NCBI GenBank assembly: GCA_002315935.1
Contig: DCII01000063.1
Location: 1 to 37,534, forward strand
DNA from: Ruminococcaceae bacterium UBA1730
GTDB lineage: Bacteria; Bacillota; Clostridia; Oscillospirales; Acutalibacteraceae
Direction: 5' to 3'
DNA: 37,534 nucleotides
Under the pieces are notes generated by a model, which was not told the DNA's origin, did not search any database, and worked only from the letters and a program-made list of their open reading frames with translations. Made by a program: the position numbers and the translations under genes. Shown piece by piece: positions 1 through 7,992 of this stretch; position 1 is the stretch's first letter, and each line of letters starts with the position of its first letter.

Positions 1-87
1 CTTTTTCACGCCGAAAACATACTCGAAAATCTCGCTTGCCGATTTAATCAGCGTTTCCTTAAAAACAATCTGTGAAAAATGCACCAT
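1..87 (-). CDS. Possible 5' end of a gene running off the window
   Basis: An open frame of 29 codons starts at an ATG at 87 and reaches the window edge with no stop. It overlaps the last 29 bases of the acetyltransferase gene. The last twenty or so codons read like an ordinary protein helix (Lys-Glu-Thr-Leu-Ile-Lys-Ser and so on). No clear ribosome binding site precedes the ATG, so the true start could differ or the frame could be chance. If real, it is the next gene of the minus operon. Function cannot be judged. Confidence 0.3.
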   Translation of the reverse strand, partial: MVHFSQIVFKETLIKSASEIFEYVFGVKK

Positions 88-1171
88 TGGATGGAAATGC
101 TCTGAAGAAATCCGAATTCGGATTATTGATTTTCACATTCGTCATATACTCAACATCTTTTTTGTTAAATCCGCAAAGAATCAGCCTTGATGCCGATGCT
201 ATATTCATTTCAATATCGCATTTCTCTTTTGTTTCTTCAATTTTAACTTCTCCGCCGTAAACAGCTACTTTTAAAGCTTCATCATCAACCTTAATTGAAA
301 ATTCTTTAATATTTTCGGGATACTCACAGACGGAAAGAACAGAACGAAGATTGAGGATTTTCACGGAGCCGCAATTATGAATTTTAATTTCGCAATTATG
401 CTCATTGCGAATAAAATTGAAAATCGGAGAATCAATCGGTATTTTTTCAAATCTGACAGCTCTCTGATTGCCCTCGAAATTTTTTAAAAATCCGAGAATT
501 CCGAGCAGGGATTCGCAGGAATCATAATAAATTTCCTTGACTGTCACAAGGCTGTTTTCTCGGTCAACCTCAAATTTTGCGAAAGAGTTTTCATGCCATA
601 TATAAGTGAAAACCTGCGACAAATACGGGTCAGAGGGAAATTCATTAAGGTTTTCCCGCATAAAACAGAGATTGAATTTTTTGGCACATCTGTTATATAT
701 TTCAAGGAGCTTCTCTGAATTCCTGCCCTCAAAAAGCTTTGCCTCGCTGTTTCTTTTTATTTCCGAAAGCTCTGAAAACGGAACAGTCATTTCAACAGTT
801 TTCGCTGTTGTTTCATAGCCGAGCTTTCTGTAATAGCTCTCCGAAAACGGATAAAGAATGCTTATATCATAATTCAGAGTATCAAGATGTTCAAAAAGTG
901 CCTTAACCGCTCCCCTTCCTCTGAATTCGGGCTTTGCGGCAACTCCTCCGACTGCGGCACAGGAAAGAACACCTGAGCCGAAAAAGCACCTTCTGTCATT
1001 GATTTCCATATCGGCAAAAAGAGCTCTGTTATCATCATCAAATGCACCGAGAACCTTTTCACACGGAAGAACGGATTCTTCATCGTGAATATTGCATGAA
1101 TATGAAAATGCCTGTGAAGTAATCATATCATGCTGAACTATATCTTTTTTATCAAGAAATCTGATTATCAT
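59..1171 (-). CDS. Eis-like GNAT acetyltransferase
   Basis: 370-residue protein with the layout of Eis-type N-acetyltransferases: an N-terminal GNAT fold, a second degenerate GNAT half and a C-terminal SCP2-like region. The acetyl-CoA binding segment is visible around residues 76-92, where V-A-A-K-P-E-F precedes R-G-R-G-A (84-88). It presumably transfers acetyl from acetyl-CoA to an amine in the cytoplasm; the substrate cannot be told from sequence. I chose the ATG at 1171 because GAGGGG lies just upstream. A TTG 12 bases earlier overlaps the stop of the preceding oxidoreductase gene (TGA at 1180-1182) and has no such site. It is the last complete gene of the minus operon that begins with the AlkD-like gene at 4419. 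Length is close to the usual 390-400 residues for the family. Confidence 0.75.
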   Translation of the reverse strand: MIIRFLDKKDIVQHDMITSQAFSYSCNIHDEESVLPCEKVLGAFDDDNRALFADMEINDRRCFFGSGVLSCAAVGGVAAKPEFRGRGAVKALFEHLDTLNYDISILYPFSESYYRKLGYETTAKTVEMTVPFSELSEIKRNSEAKLFEGRNSEKLLEIYNRCAKKFNLCFMRENLNEFPSDPYLSQVFTYIWHENSFAKFEVDRENSLVTVKEIYYDSCESLLGILGFLKNFEGNQRAVRFEKIPIDSPIFNFIRNEHNCEIKIHNCGSVKILNLRSVLSVCEYPENIKEFSIKVDDEALKVAVYGGEVKIEETKEKCDIEMNIASASRLILCGFNKKDVEYMTNVKINNPNSDFFRAFPSNGAFFTDCF

Positions 1172-1179
1172 AAAGCCCC

Positions 1180-2160
1180 TCAATCCTGCGGATAAACAAG
1201 TCCGATTTTCTTTCTGATTTCATCCATTTGACGAAGAATGAACAGTGTGCTTTCCTTTGTGTTTATCGGACTTTCCTTCAATCCGTTGTTAACACATCCG
1301 CACACATGAGCAATCTGCTCCTCAAAGCCATTTCCCTTATACGGAGCATCAATAACCTGATGCGTTCCGTCATTGAGATTAATTTCAATCCTTTCGGGAG
1401 CGTAGAAACGGTTGATGTGAATATATCCCTTTTCGCCGTAAATATAACCCTCATTCGGCTTATTCAGAAGAGTTGCAGATGAAATATCGGCAATTGCACC
1501 CGATTCATATTTAAGCAAGGTGCAAAGGTGAGAATCGGTGTTTCTGAAAAACTCTGCATAAGCGGAAATATCGCTTACCCTTTCTCCGAGATACCATCTC
1601 GCAAATGAAAGTCCGTAAACGCCTACATCAAGAAGCGAACCTCCACCATTTTCATTTTTGAAAACATGATGTCCCATTTCGTCTTCATCCATATGATAAC
1701 AGAATTTTCCTTCAACTCCGTGAACCTTGCCTATTATGCCGTCTGACACAAGAGAAATAAGCTTTATTGTGCCAGGAACAAGTCTTGCCCACATTGCTTC
1801 CATGAGAAAAACATTATTCTTTTCGGCACATTCAAACATTTCTCTGCCCTGCTTTTCATTAACCGCCATCGGCTTTTCGCAGATAACATTCTTGCCGTTA
1901 TTCATCATAAGGCAGGATGCTTCACAATGGTAGGAATGCGGAAGAGCGATATATGCAAAATCAATTGCATCCGATTGTGCCATCGCTTCATATGAATCAA
2001 ATCTGACAGGGATTGAAAATTCATCGGCAAAAGAATCCGCCGTATCCTGCCTTCTTGAGGCAACTGCAACAAGCTCCGCTTCCTCAACATTTTTAATTGC
2101 TTCGGCAAATCTGTGAGCAATATTTCCCGTTCCGACAATACCAAATCTGATTTTTTTCAT
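1180..2160 (-). CDS. Gfo/Idh/MocA family NAD(P)-dependent oxidoreductase
   Basis: 326 residues. The N-terminus is a Rossmann fold with the dinucleotide motif G-I-V-G-T-G-N-I-A (7-15), and the family signature E-K-P is at 95-97. The C-terminal alpha/beta domain carries the substrate-side segment G-G-S-L-L-D-V-G-V-Y. Family members oxidise or reduce sugars, inositols or sugar derivatives in the cytoplasm; the substrate is not determined. Start at ATG 2160 is favoured: GGAG sits about 8 bases upstream, inside the end of the preceding GH31 gene, whereas the longer frame adds 12 residues before the Rossmann motif. Position directly after a glycosidase suggests it acts on a sugar that enzyme releases. 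Confidence 0.88.
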   Translation of the reverse strand: MKKIRFGIVGTGNIAHRFAEAIKNVEEAELVAVASRRQDTADSFADEFSIPVRFDSYEAMAQSDAIDFAYIALPHSYHCEASCLMMNNGKNVICEKPMAVNEKQGREMFECAEKNNVFLMEAMWARLVPGTIKLISLVSDGIIGKVHGVEGKFCYHMDEDEMGHHVFKNENGGGSLLDVGVYGLSFARWYLGERVSDISAYAEFFRNTDSHLCTLLKYESGAIADISSATLLNKPNEGYIYGEKGYIHINRFYAPERIEINLNDGTHQVIDAPYKGNGFEEQIAHVCGCVNNGLKESPINTKESTLFILRQMDEIRKKIGLVYPQD

Positions 2161-2174
2161 TTTATCAGCTCCGA

Positions 2175-3755
2175 TTACAATATTTTTCTGAACCACGGAA
2201 GCTTATCAAGAGGTGCAGAAACATTATAGCTACTTCTGCCCTCATAAATATTTCCGTCTGTATCCTGCCATTTTCCGTTTGGAAAAACAACATTTCTTTC
2301 TCTTGCTCCCTTGGTTATTACGGGAGCGACAAGAATATTTTCTCCGAGCATAAACTCATCGTTGATTAATTCAAAGCCCTGATTCGGGTCATTATATTCA
2401 AGACAGCGGATTATCGGCTCGCCCGACTCTGTTGAAGTCTCAACAAGAGCAAGAATTTCCTCCGACATTGAGGAATGAAGCTTTGCGGCATCAAGACAAT
2501 ATCCGAGATTTTCCTTCGAAAGAGCCTCCCAGGGTGCCCATGAGAACTGAATCATCGGGAAAAGTGCAGAGCATTGAGCCATGCGGACAAATAGCTCTTC
2601 ATCCGTTTCAAATCCGGGAGTATAACGGTTTCTCCATTCTCCGCCGCCCACCATATCCGGACAGATAAACGGATGACCGATTAAGCCGCAGGTTATTGCA
2701 CACGGAATAATATCGGATAAACCGTTGCCTGTCCAGCTGTGGTCACGGTCATGCAGACGCTGAATGACATTCCTTCCGCCGCCCTTGAAAGTGTCTTTAT
2801 ATTCATGAAATCTGTATTTTCTGCCGAATTCATTCCATGCAATGTTGCATTCCTCAGGAGAATTATTTTCGAAAAATTTTCCATTGACAACATTTTCATC
2901 AACATAATGATGAGTTGCTCCGCCGTCAAACTTGAAACCGTCAACGCCGTAATCGTCAACAAGATGCCGAAGCTGACCATCAAGATATTCAGCATCATAT
3001 CTGTTTGTCAAATCGAGAATTGCACTGATTCCGTTCCACCATTTCACCATTGCAACCTCATTTGTTTCCGTGCGTTTATAAATATTTTTTGCGGATTCGG
3101 GGTCTGTTCCGATAAAATTATTAAGCGAACGCACATACCTCGGACCTACGGGAGTAACAAAAGGAGTAATCCACAGCATAACTGCAAAGCCGAGCGAATG
3201 AAGTTCGTCAACCATTGCTTTCGGTTCGGGAAATCTTGCAAAATCGAATTCCCAGTTGCCGTATCCGGTGTTGATATGCCAGCCCTCGTCAATGATAAGA
3301 ATTCCCGGGTCAAAGCCGTTTTTGATTATGTTGTGAGCATATTCAAGAATTCCCTTCTGCGTTGGATAATAAGTGAATTCAATCCATGAATTATATTGCG
3401 GAATTTCAAAAAATTTCTTTTCGAGTTTAACCTTGTCGCAGGGAAAATGTTTTTTCTGGGCGGAAAGATACGCTTCTTTAAGGGTATTTCCTGCCTTTTC
3501 GAGAATAATTCCGTTGCCTTCGATTTTCATTATTCCGTTTTCAACATCAATTTTGAAAGGTTCCTCGCTCCAGATATATCTTCCGTGGCTTGAAGCAAAA
3601 AACGGCATGGTCTGATTAGGAGCATCTTTTCTGAAATCCTGATGATAGCTGCTTTCGGAATGCAGAGGGCAATAGCCGTGCATGGTTGTTCCGCCCCACC
3701 AGAATTCATTATTCTCAATTTTTATTTTTCGCTTATCAAATGTTTTTTCAGTCAT
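2175..3755 (-). CDS. GH31 family glycosidase, MYORG-like, acid/base residue altered
   Basis: 526 residues with a short N-terminal beta region (about 1-115), a TIM barrel (about 120-440) and a C-terminal beta region. The GH31 nucleophile motif K-F-D-G-G puts the nucleophile at Asp277. The segments D-R-D (336-338) and P-F-I-C-P-D-M-V-G-G (362-371) match the MYORG/alpha-galactosidase branch of GH31 better than ordinary alpha-glucosidases. Where GH31 enzymes usually read W-x-G-D for the acid/base, this protein reads W-T-G-N-G (341-345), so the Asp is Asn344. It has no signal peptide, so it would act in the cytoplasm, probably on a small alpha-glycoside. Start ATG 3755 has a GGTGA site within the end of the AlkD-like gene. 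Activity is uncertain because of the Asn; alpha-galactosidase is a family-based guess. Confidence 0.85.
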   Translation of the reverse strand: MTEKTFDKRKIKIENNEFWWGGTTMHGYCPLHSESSYHQDFRKDAPNQTMPFFASSHGRYIWSEEPFKIDVENGIMKIEGNGIILEKAGNTLKEAYLSAQKKHFPCDKVKLEKKFFEIPQYNSWIEFTYYPTQKGILEYAHNIIKNGFDPGILIIDEGWHINTGYGNWEFDFARFPEPKAMVDELHSLGFAVMLWITPFVTPVGPRYVRSLNNFIGTDPESAKNIYKRTETNEVAMVKWWNGISAILDLTNRYDAEYLDGQLRHLVDDYGVDGFKFDGGATHHYVDENVVNGKFFENNSPEECNIAWNEFGRKYRFHEYKDTFKGGGRNVIQRLHDRDHSWTGNGLSDIIPCAITCGLIGHPFICPDMVGGGEWRNRYTPGFETDEELFVRMAQCSALFPMIQFSWAPWEALSKENLGYCLDAAKLHSSMSEEILALVETSTESGEPIIRCLEYNDPNQGFELINDEFMLGENILVAPVITKGARERNVVFPNGKWQDTDGNIYEGRSSYNVSAPLDKLPWFRKIL

Positions 3756-3768
3756 ATCAATTCACCGT

Positions 3769-4419
3769 TTAAATATATTTTGATGCCTCTTTGATGCTCA
3801 GGGAAGCCATTTCGTTTTTATGAGCTGAAATAAAATCAATTACCCACTGAGGGTTAACCTTGCTGTATTCACGAAGGCTCCAGCCGATTGCTTTATTAAT
3901 AAAAAATTCCTTACTGCCGAGATTGTTGATGATAACCCTTTCAAGCATATCGGTGTCGGTTTCTTCTCTGAATTTTTGCTGATAATCAATCGAAACCCTC
4001 CGAAGCCAGATGTTATCGAATTCAGACCATTCAAGCATCTTCTTTTTCAATGACGAATCTGCTCTGACACAGATTCCGACCAAAGAATCAATTGAATCAA
4101 CCGTTTCCCACCACGAATCGGTTACGATAAGATATTCAAGCTTTTCAATATCTTCGGGTTTTATCTGCTTTTTATGTTTTTCAAGATACTCAATTGCAAC
4201 ATATTTTGCTTCACGAAAATCAACGTTCCAAAGATTTATAACCTTTTTCCAATCAAGCATTTCCTTTGAAGTTTCCTTGAGAAACGGTCTGATTAATTCT
4301 TTAAGCTCAGGCTTCGGAATACCTAAAAAAGGAAACATATTCTGCATATAGGCAGACATTTTTTTCGCCTGCTCCGAATCAGCATTCTCTTTCAGCATAT
4401 TAATCAATAAATCAAGCAT
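3769..4419 (-). CDS. AlkD-like DNA alkylation repair protein (HEAT-repeat DNA glycosylase)
   Basis: 216 residues, mostly helical, matching the AlkC/AlkD family of HEAT-like repeat DNA glycosylases that excise N3- and N7-alkylated purines. The family motif D-S-W-W-E-T-V-D is at 101-108. Trp104 and Asp108 correspond to the two catalytic-pocket residues of Bacillus AlkD, with Arg140/141 and Trp180 as likely partners. Length is slightly below the usual 225-240 residues. It starts at ATG 4419, 22 bases after a predicted transcription start, and is the first gene of a minus operon whose later members are a glycosidase, a sugar oxidoreductase and an acetyltransferase. A DNA repair gene leading a sugar operon is odd; co-transcription may be incidental. 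Confidence 0.9.
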   Translation of the reverse strand: MLDLLINMLKENADSEQAKKMSAYMQNMFPFLGIPKPELKELIRPFLKETSKEMLDWKKVINLWNVDFREAKYVAIEYLEKHKKQIKPEDIEKLEYLIVTDSWWETVDSIDSLVGICVRADSSLKKKMLEWSEFDNIWLRRVSIDYQQKFREETDTDMLERVIINNLGSKEFFINKAIGWSLREYSKVNPQWVIDFISAHKNEMASLSIKEASKYI

Positions 4420-4447
4420 AAACTACCCCATAATTTTTTATATACCT

Positions 4448-4475
4448 AATATAACACAAAAGATATTTATGTCAA
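4448..4475 (-). promoter_or_regulatory. Sigma-A-type promoter for the alkD-GH31 operon
   Basis: On the minus strand TTGACA (4475-4470) is followed after 16 bases by TATATT (4453-4448). The expected transcription start near 4441 leaves a leader of about 22 bases before the ATG at 4419. It is divergent from the phosphatase promoter beginning at 4491. Confidence 0.65.
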
Positions 4476-4490
4476 TATAAAAAACAGTCA

Positions 4491-4519
4491 TTGACTTTTC
4501 TTGATAAAAATACTATTAT
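4491..4519 (+). promoter_or_regulatory. Sigma-A-type promoter for the alkaline phosphatase
   Basis: TTGACT (4491-4496), 17-base spacer, TATTAT (4514-4519). The ribosome binding site AAGGAGG (4535-4541) lies 6 bases before the ATG at 4548. I see no convincing direct repeats of a Pho box next to it, so phosphate control is not evident from sequence. Confidence 0.7.
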
Positions 4520-4547
4520 TAATCCAATAATTTCAAGGAGGATACAT

Positions 4548-5696
4548 ATGAAAAAAGTCAGATCAGCAAAAATTCTTTCCGTTGTTCTTGCGTTGCTCAT
4601 GATTTTCTCGGCAATGTCAATGACGGTTTCTGCCGAAGCAGAAACAAAGACAGCCAAAAACATCATTCTCATGATTGGTGACGGCATGGGTGAAAACTCA
4701 ATCGAATGGACAAAGGCAACATACAAAACCGACCTCGTTGTTGACGCATTACCGATTAAAGGCTATTCAAAAACTAATTCCTATTCGGGCACAACCGATT
4801 CTGCCGCAGGCGGAACAGCCCTTTCAAGCGGCAAGCACGCTTTCAACAGAAATCTCGGAATGCTTTCAATTAAGATGGGCGATTACTATATTGATCTCGG
4901 AACATACGTGAACACCTGCGAGGTTGCAAAATCACTCGGCAAGAAAGCAGGTGTTGTTACTTCGGATTCAAACAGCGGTGCAACACCTTCTGCATTCAGC
5001 GTTCATGCTTCAGACAGAGGTCTTGCGGAGGAAATAACCAATCAGCAGCTCAGCGGCAACCTTGACCTTCTCTGGGCAAAGTCAAACGAACTTGTAACAA
5101 AGGAAATTGCTGAAGAAAATGGCTGGAGCTTTGTTGATTCAATTGAAGGCATCAGGGCTCTTAACGGTGACAAGCATTCGTTCGGTGCATTCACGGGTTC
5201 AATCGAATATGATTATAATGACGGAAGCTTCGTTCCTCTCAGCGAGCTTACTGAGCTTGCAATTGAAAAGCTCGACAATGAAAAAGGCTTCTTCCTCATG
5301 GTTGAAGGAGCTCACATTGATAAAAATAATCATAAAAACAACTCAGAAGGCATGATGAAATCAATGCTTGAGTTTGACAGAGCCATCAAAAAAGCTCTTG
5401 ACTTCGCCGAGGAAGACGGCAACACAGTTGTTATCGTTACTGCCGACCACGAAACAGGCGGAATAAAAAAGAACAGCGACGGAACATTTGAATATACCAA
5501 AACAGGTCATTCAAGCACCAATGTTCCTCTTCGTGTTTACGGTGCAGATGATTTCATTTCGAACGGCGATGTTGTTGTTAATTACGACATTTCACGCTAC
5601 ACGGCAAAGAAACTCGGATACACCGAAAAATATCCCGTTTTCGTCTTTAACTCTGATTTCATCATTGATTTCTTCAAATCACTGTTCAAAGCATAA
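4548..5696 (+). CDS. Secreted alkaline phosphatase (PhoA family)
   Basis: 382 residues. A Gram-positive signal peptide covers about 1-29 (Lys/Arg-rich start, hydrophobic core, Val-Ser-Ala before the likely cut), so it acts outside the cell. Metal and catalytic motifs are in order: I-G-D-G-M-G (Asp45), T-T-D-S-A-A-G-G with nucleophile Ser85, S-V-H-A-S-D-R (His153), Glu254 with I-D-x-x-x-H (Asp258, His262), T-A-D-H-E-T-G-G (Asp300, His301) and T-G-H-S (His321). It hydrolyses phosphate monoesters. No C-terminal anchor is visible. ATG 4548 is chosen because AAGGAGG precedes it at ideal distance; an upstream in-frame TTG lies inside the promoter -35 box and is not credible. It is a single-gene unit between two minus operons and ends at a hairpin terminator. 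Confidence 0.95.
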   Translation: MKKVRSAKILSVVLALLMIFSAMSMTVSAEAETKTAKNIILMIGDGMGENSIEWTKATYKTDLVVDALPIKGYSKTNSYSGTTDSAAGGTALSSGKHAFNRNLGMLSIKMGDYYIDLGTYVNTCEVAKSLGKKAGVVTSDSNSGATPSAFSVHASDRGLAEEITNQQLSGNLDLLWAKSNELVTKEIAEENGWSFVDSIEGIRALNGDKHSFGAFTGSIEYDYNDGSFVPLSELTELAIEKLDNEKGFFLMVEGAHIDKNNHKNNSEGMMKSMLEFDRAIKKALDFAEEDGNTVVIVTADHETGGIKKNSDGTFEYTKTGHSSTNVPLRVYGADDFISNGDVVVNYDISRYTAKKLGYTEKYPVFVFNSDFIIDFFKSLFKA

Positions 5697-5714
5697 TTCC
5701 ATCTGAAAAATTTT

Positions 5715-5745
5715 GAGCCTGCGGAGTTTTCCACAGGCTCTTTTT
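5715..5745. terminator. Intrinsic terminator between convergent genes
   Basis: GAGCCTG (5715-5721) pairs with CAGGCTC (5734-5740), with an inner GGA/TCC extension. TTTTT (5741-5745) follows on the plus strand, ending the phosphatase transcript. On the minus strand the stem is followed by AAAATTTTT, so it may also weakly end the seven-gene operon. Confidence 0.85.
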
Positions 5746-5749
5746 CATG

Positions 5750-6568
5750 TCATATAACAGTTATTTTTCTGCCGTTGAATATTTCCTGAGCATTGTTATA
5801 AAAATCCTTGCAGGTTAAATCTCTTGAGCGTGTTGTAAGAGTTTTCGGAGCAACAAATCCAAGCTCATAGAGCCACGCTCCGTCATAGCCGACCGAAACA
5901 AGGTCTTTATAAAGCTTATCCCAATCAATCATTCCTTCGCCGGGAAGCCAATGCTTTTCATCAATAAAATCATAGTCGGAAATATGAGTTGATGCAATTC
6001 TGTTTCCGACCTTTTTTATAAATTCACCTATGTCCTCATGAAGAAGATGGTTTGTGTCAAAAACAACCTTAAGCGAATCATGACCCTCTGTCAGATAAAG
6101 AATTTCATCGCTGCAATTGGCAAGGCAAAGTCTCGGCAGGTCTTCAACGAGAATTATTGAATCAACCGATTTCGCAACATCTGCAAGCTTAAGGATATGC
6201 TCCCTTGCGGTCGCAAGCCTTAACGGTCTGTCTTCTTCGGCAATTCTTTCGCCGCTCGGATGAATAACAAATCTTGTTATTCCGGCATCCCTGTTTGCCT
6301 TAAGAAGCGTTTTCGAATAAAACTCAAGCGATGCTTCGGCAAGCTCCGGTCTGCTTATGTCAATAATCGAAAACGGCATAAAAGGAAGATGCAACGACCA
6401 AAGCTCAATGCCGTATTTATCTGCATATTCCTTTGCAAGAGCAAAATCAAACTGATTTGTTGTTTCAAGGTTATAGGAAATCTCCATTGCGGATATTCCC
6501 GCTTCTGCGTATTCTTTGAAAAGCTCTTCGCAGAATGGCTTTGAGCAAGTCGAAAGACCTATTTTCAT
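5750..6568 (-). CDS. Sugar phosphate isomerase/epimerase (xylose-isomerase-like TIM barrel)
   Basis: 272 residues of the AP endonuclease 2/xylose isomerase-like TIM-barrel family. Probable metal and catalytic residues are at strand ends: His60, His103, Glu142 (I-L-V-E-D), Asp171 and His174 (F-D-T-N-H), His195 (S-T-H-I-S-D) and Glu235 (L-Y-E-L-G). Such enzymes epimerise or isomerise ketoses and related sugars, or act on inositol derivatives, using a divalent metal in the cytoplasm; the exact substrate is unknown. ATG 6568 is preferred: AGGTGA lies 5-6 bases upstream, and the GTG 9 bases earlier overlaps that site. It is the last gene of the seven-gene operon, 13 bases after the secreted TIM-barrel hydrolase. 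Confidence 0.85.
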   Translation of the reverse strand: MKIGLSTCSKPFCEELFKEYAEAGISAMEISYNLETTNQFDFALAKEYADKYGIELWSLHLPFMPFSIIDISRPELAEASLEFYSKTLLKANRDAGITRFVIHPSGERIAEEDRPLRLATAREHILKLADVAKSVDSIILVEDLPRLCLANCSDEILYLTEGHDSLKVVFDTNHLLHEDIGEFIKKVGNRIASTHISDYDFIDEKHWLPGEGMIDWDKLYKDLVSVGYDGAWLYELGFVAPKTLTTRSRDLTCKDFYNNAQEIFNGRKITVI

Positions 6569-6581
6569 TTTAGTCACCTGT

Positions 6582-7952
6582 TTAATTTACTGTGATGAAA
6601 ACGCCTTCACCGGGCTTGAGAACAAGCTCATTTGAGCCGCTGACTTTTCTGACGATGCCTTCCTGATATACCGTTACTTCTTCATCATCCGAAGCGTTGA
6701 AGGTGAATTCTGCACAGATATTATCATTAAGCTCTTCCATATTGACAACAACATATGCCTTTGAACCATTATCACCCGTGAATGTTCCGACAAGAAGACC
6801 GTTTGATGATTTTACCCTTCCCATTTCAGATGCAACCTCGCAGTTGAGATATGGGTCGTTTGCACCTGCAACCTTGCAATAATTAAGAAGATAAGTGCTT
6901 GTGTAATCATAATTGCCGTAAACATCCGCAAATTTCTTTACCTCGGTATTAACAGCTTTTACTGCATAGAAGGTTTCGGTCGGTTTTCCGTCTGAACCAA
7001 TCATATGGGAATCTGCCTGCCACCAGCCATGACTGCTGAAAATTCCGTGAATAATCGACTTTGCACCAAACGCAAGAGAAGCATACATCTGCTGATTGAT
7101 GTCGCTCTTTTCATCGCACCAACGGGGACCGCCTTCAACGCCGTCCTTGGATTCGCCTGCCGCCTGAGTTATAACAAGAAGACTTCTGTCGGTTTCTCTG
7201 CAAGCCTCGGCAAGAAGGTCAAGATTTCTGACCCAATCGGAATTTGTTTCCTTGACGGAATTGCCTTTGCTGTCAAGATGAATTGAATAGGGATAAATAT
7301 CAACGCTGATATAATCGGTGTCTATCTTATTGATATAATCGGAAACATATCTTTTATATCTGTCAGTCGGAGCGTTGAAATGGTCTGAAATAAGAGTAAA
7401 AATTTTCTGGAAGAAATTAAGCCCCGATTCTTCGCCGAGCTGTTCATTATCTGCATAGTTCGGGAAAAGGTTAACAAGAGGAACAAGCTTCTTATTTTGA
7501 TTATAAAGAGCTTGACAAGCGTTATTAATATTAACATATGAGCCTGCATCGGGTTCGTCAATAAGGTCAACGCCCCAAAGAGCATTATGATTAAGAAAAG
7601 CTGAATAATCATGGTTAACCCAGTTATTTGCATTATCCTCGGTCATTGAACCGTAAAAGCTTCCGAGCCCGTCATATCCTGCGGCAATAACGCCGATATT
7701 GAGCCTTTCTGCTCTGTCAAGATATTCTTTTGTAATACCGCTTTCAATGATAAAATCAATTCCTGCCTCTGCCGCATACTCAAGCTCATCATATTTTCCG
7801 TAATAACCGCCGATAAGAAGCTTATCCTTATCAAACTTATATTCTCTCTGAGTTGCCTTGATGGGAGTGCCTTCGGTATAGCCGATAACCGATGTGCTGA
7901 CACCTGTTATTGCAAGAATTGCCGAAAGAAAAAAAGCCAAAATTTTGTTCAT
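6582..7952 (-). CDS. Secreted TIM-barrel glycoside hydrolase-like protein, family unassigned
   Basis: 456 residues with a signal peptide (about 1-24). Residues about 40-370 read as a (beta/alpha)8 barrel and the last 80 or so as a beta domain, a layout typical of clan GH-A glycosidases. The segment L-I-D-E-P-D (130-135) offers Glu133 as an acid/base candidate. D-Y-I-S-V-D-I-Y-P-Y (213-222) is a barrel strand shared almost exactly with the cytoplasmic paralogue at 14363-15784. A second catalytic Glu at the strand-7 position is not obvious; the matching strand reads L-L-V-I-T-Q-A-A-G-E (258-267). ATG 7952 has CGGAG about 8 bases upstream. I do not recognise a numbered GH family. Being exported within a glycan operon, it probably acts on an extracellular polysaccharide or glycan. 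Confidence 0.7.
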   Translation of the reverse strand: MNKILAFFLSAILAITGVSTSVIGYTEGTPIKATQREYKFDKDKLLIGGYYGKYDELEYAAEAGIDFIIESGITKEYLDRAERLNIGVIAAGYDGLGSFYGSMTEDNANNWVNHDYSAFLNHNALWGVDLIDEPDAGSYVNINNACQALYNQNKKLVPLVNLFPNYADNEQLGEESGLNFFQKIFTLISDHFNAPTDRYKRYVSDYINKIDTDYISVDIYPYSIHLDSKGNSVKETNSDWVRNLDLLAEACRETDRSLLVITQAAGESKDGVEGGPRWCDEKSDINQQMYASLAFGAKSIIHGIFSSHGWWQADSHMIGSDGKPTETFYAVKAVNTEVKKFADVYGNYDYTSTYLLNYCKVAGANDPYLNCEVASEMGRVKSSNGLLVGTFTGDNGSKAYVVVNMEELNDNICAEFTFNASDDEEVTVYQEGIVRKVSGSNELVLKPGEGVFITVN

Positions 7953-7992
7953 GTTAAATTCTCCGTTTCTTCATTATGATTTATTTTTTCCA

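Noticed and set aside
4420..4547. Pho-box-like control of the alkaline phosphatase
   Set aside because: I looked for direct repeats next to the -10 and found none convincing, so phosphate regulation is not claimed.
4491..4547. Upstream TTG start for the alkaline phosphatase adding 19 residues
   Set aside because: It would start inside the -35 box and disrupt the signal peptide; the ATG at 4548 has an ideal AAGGAGG.
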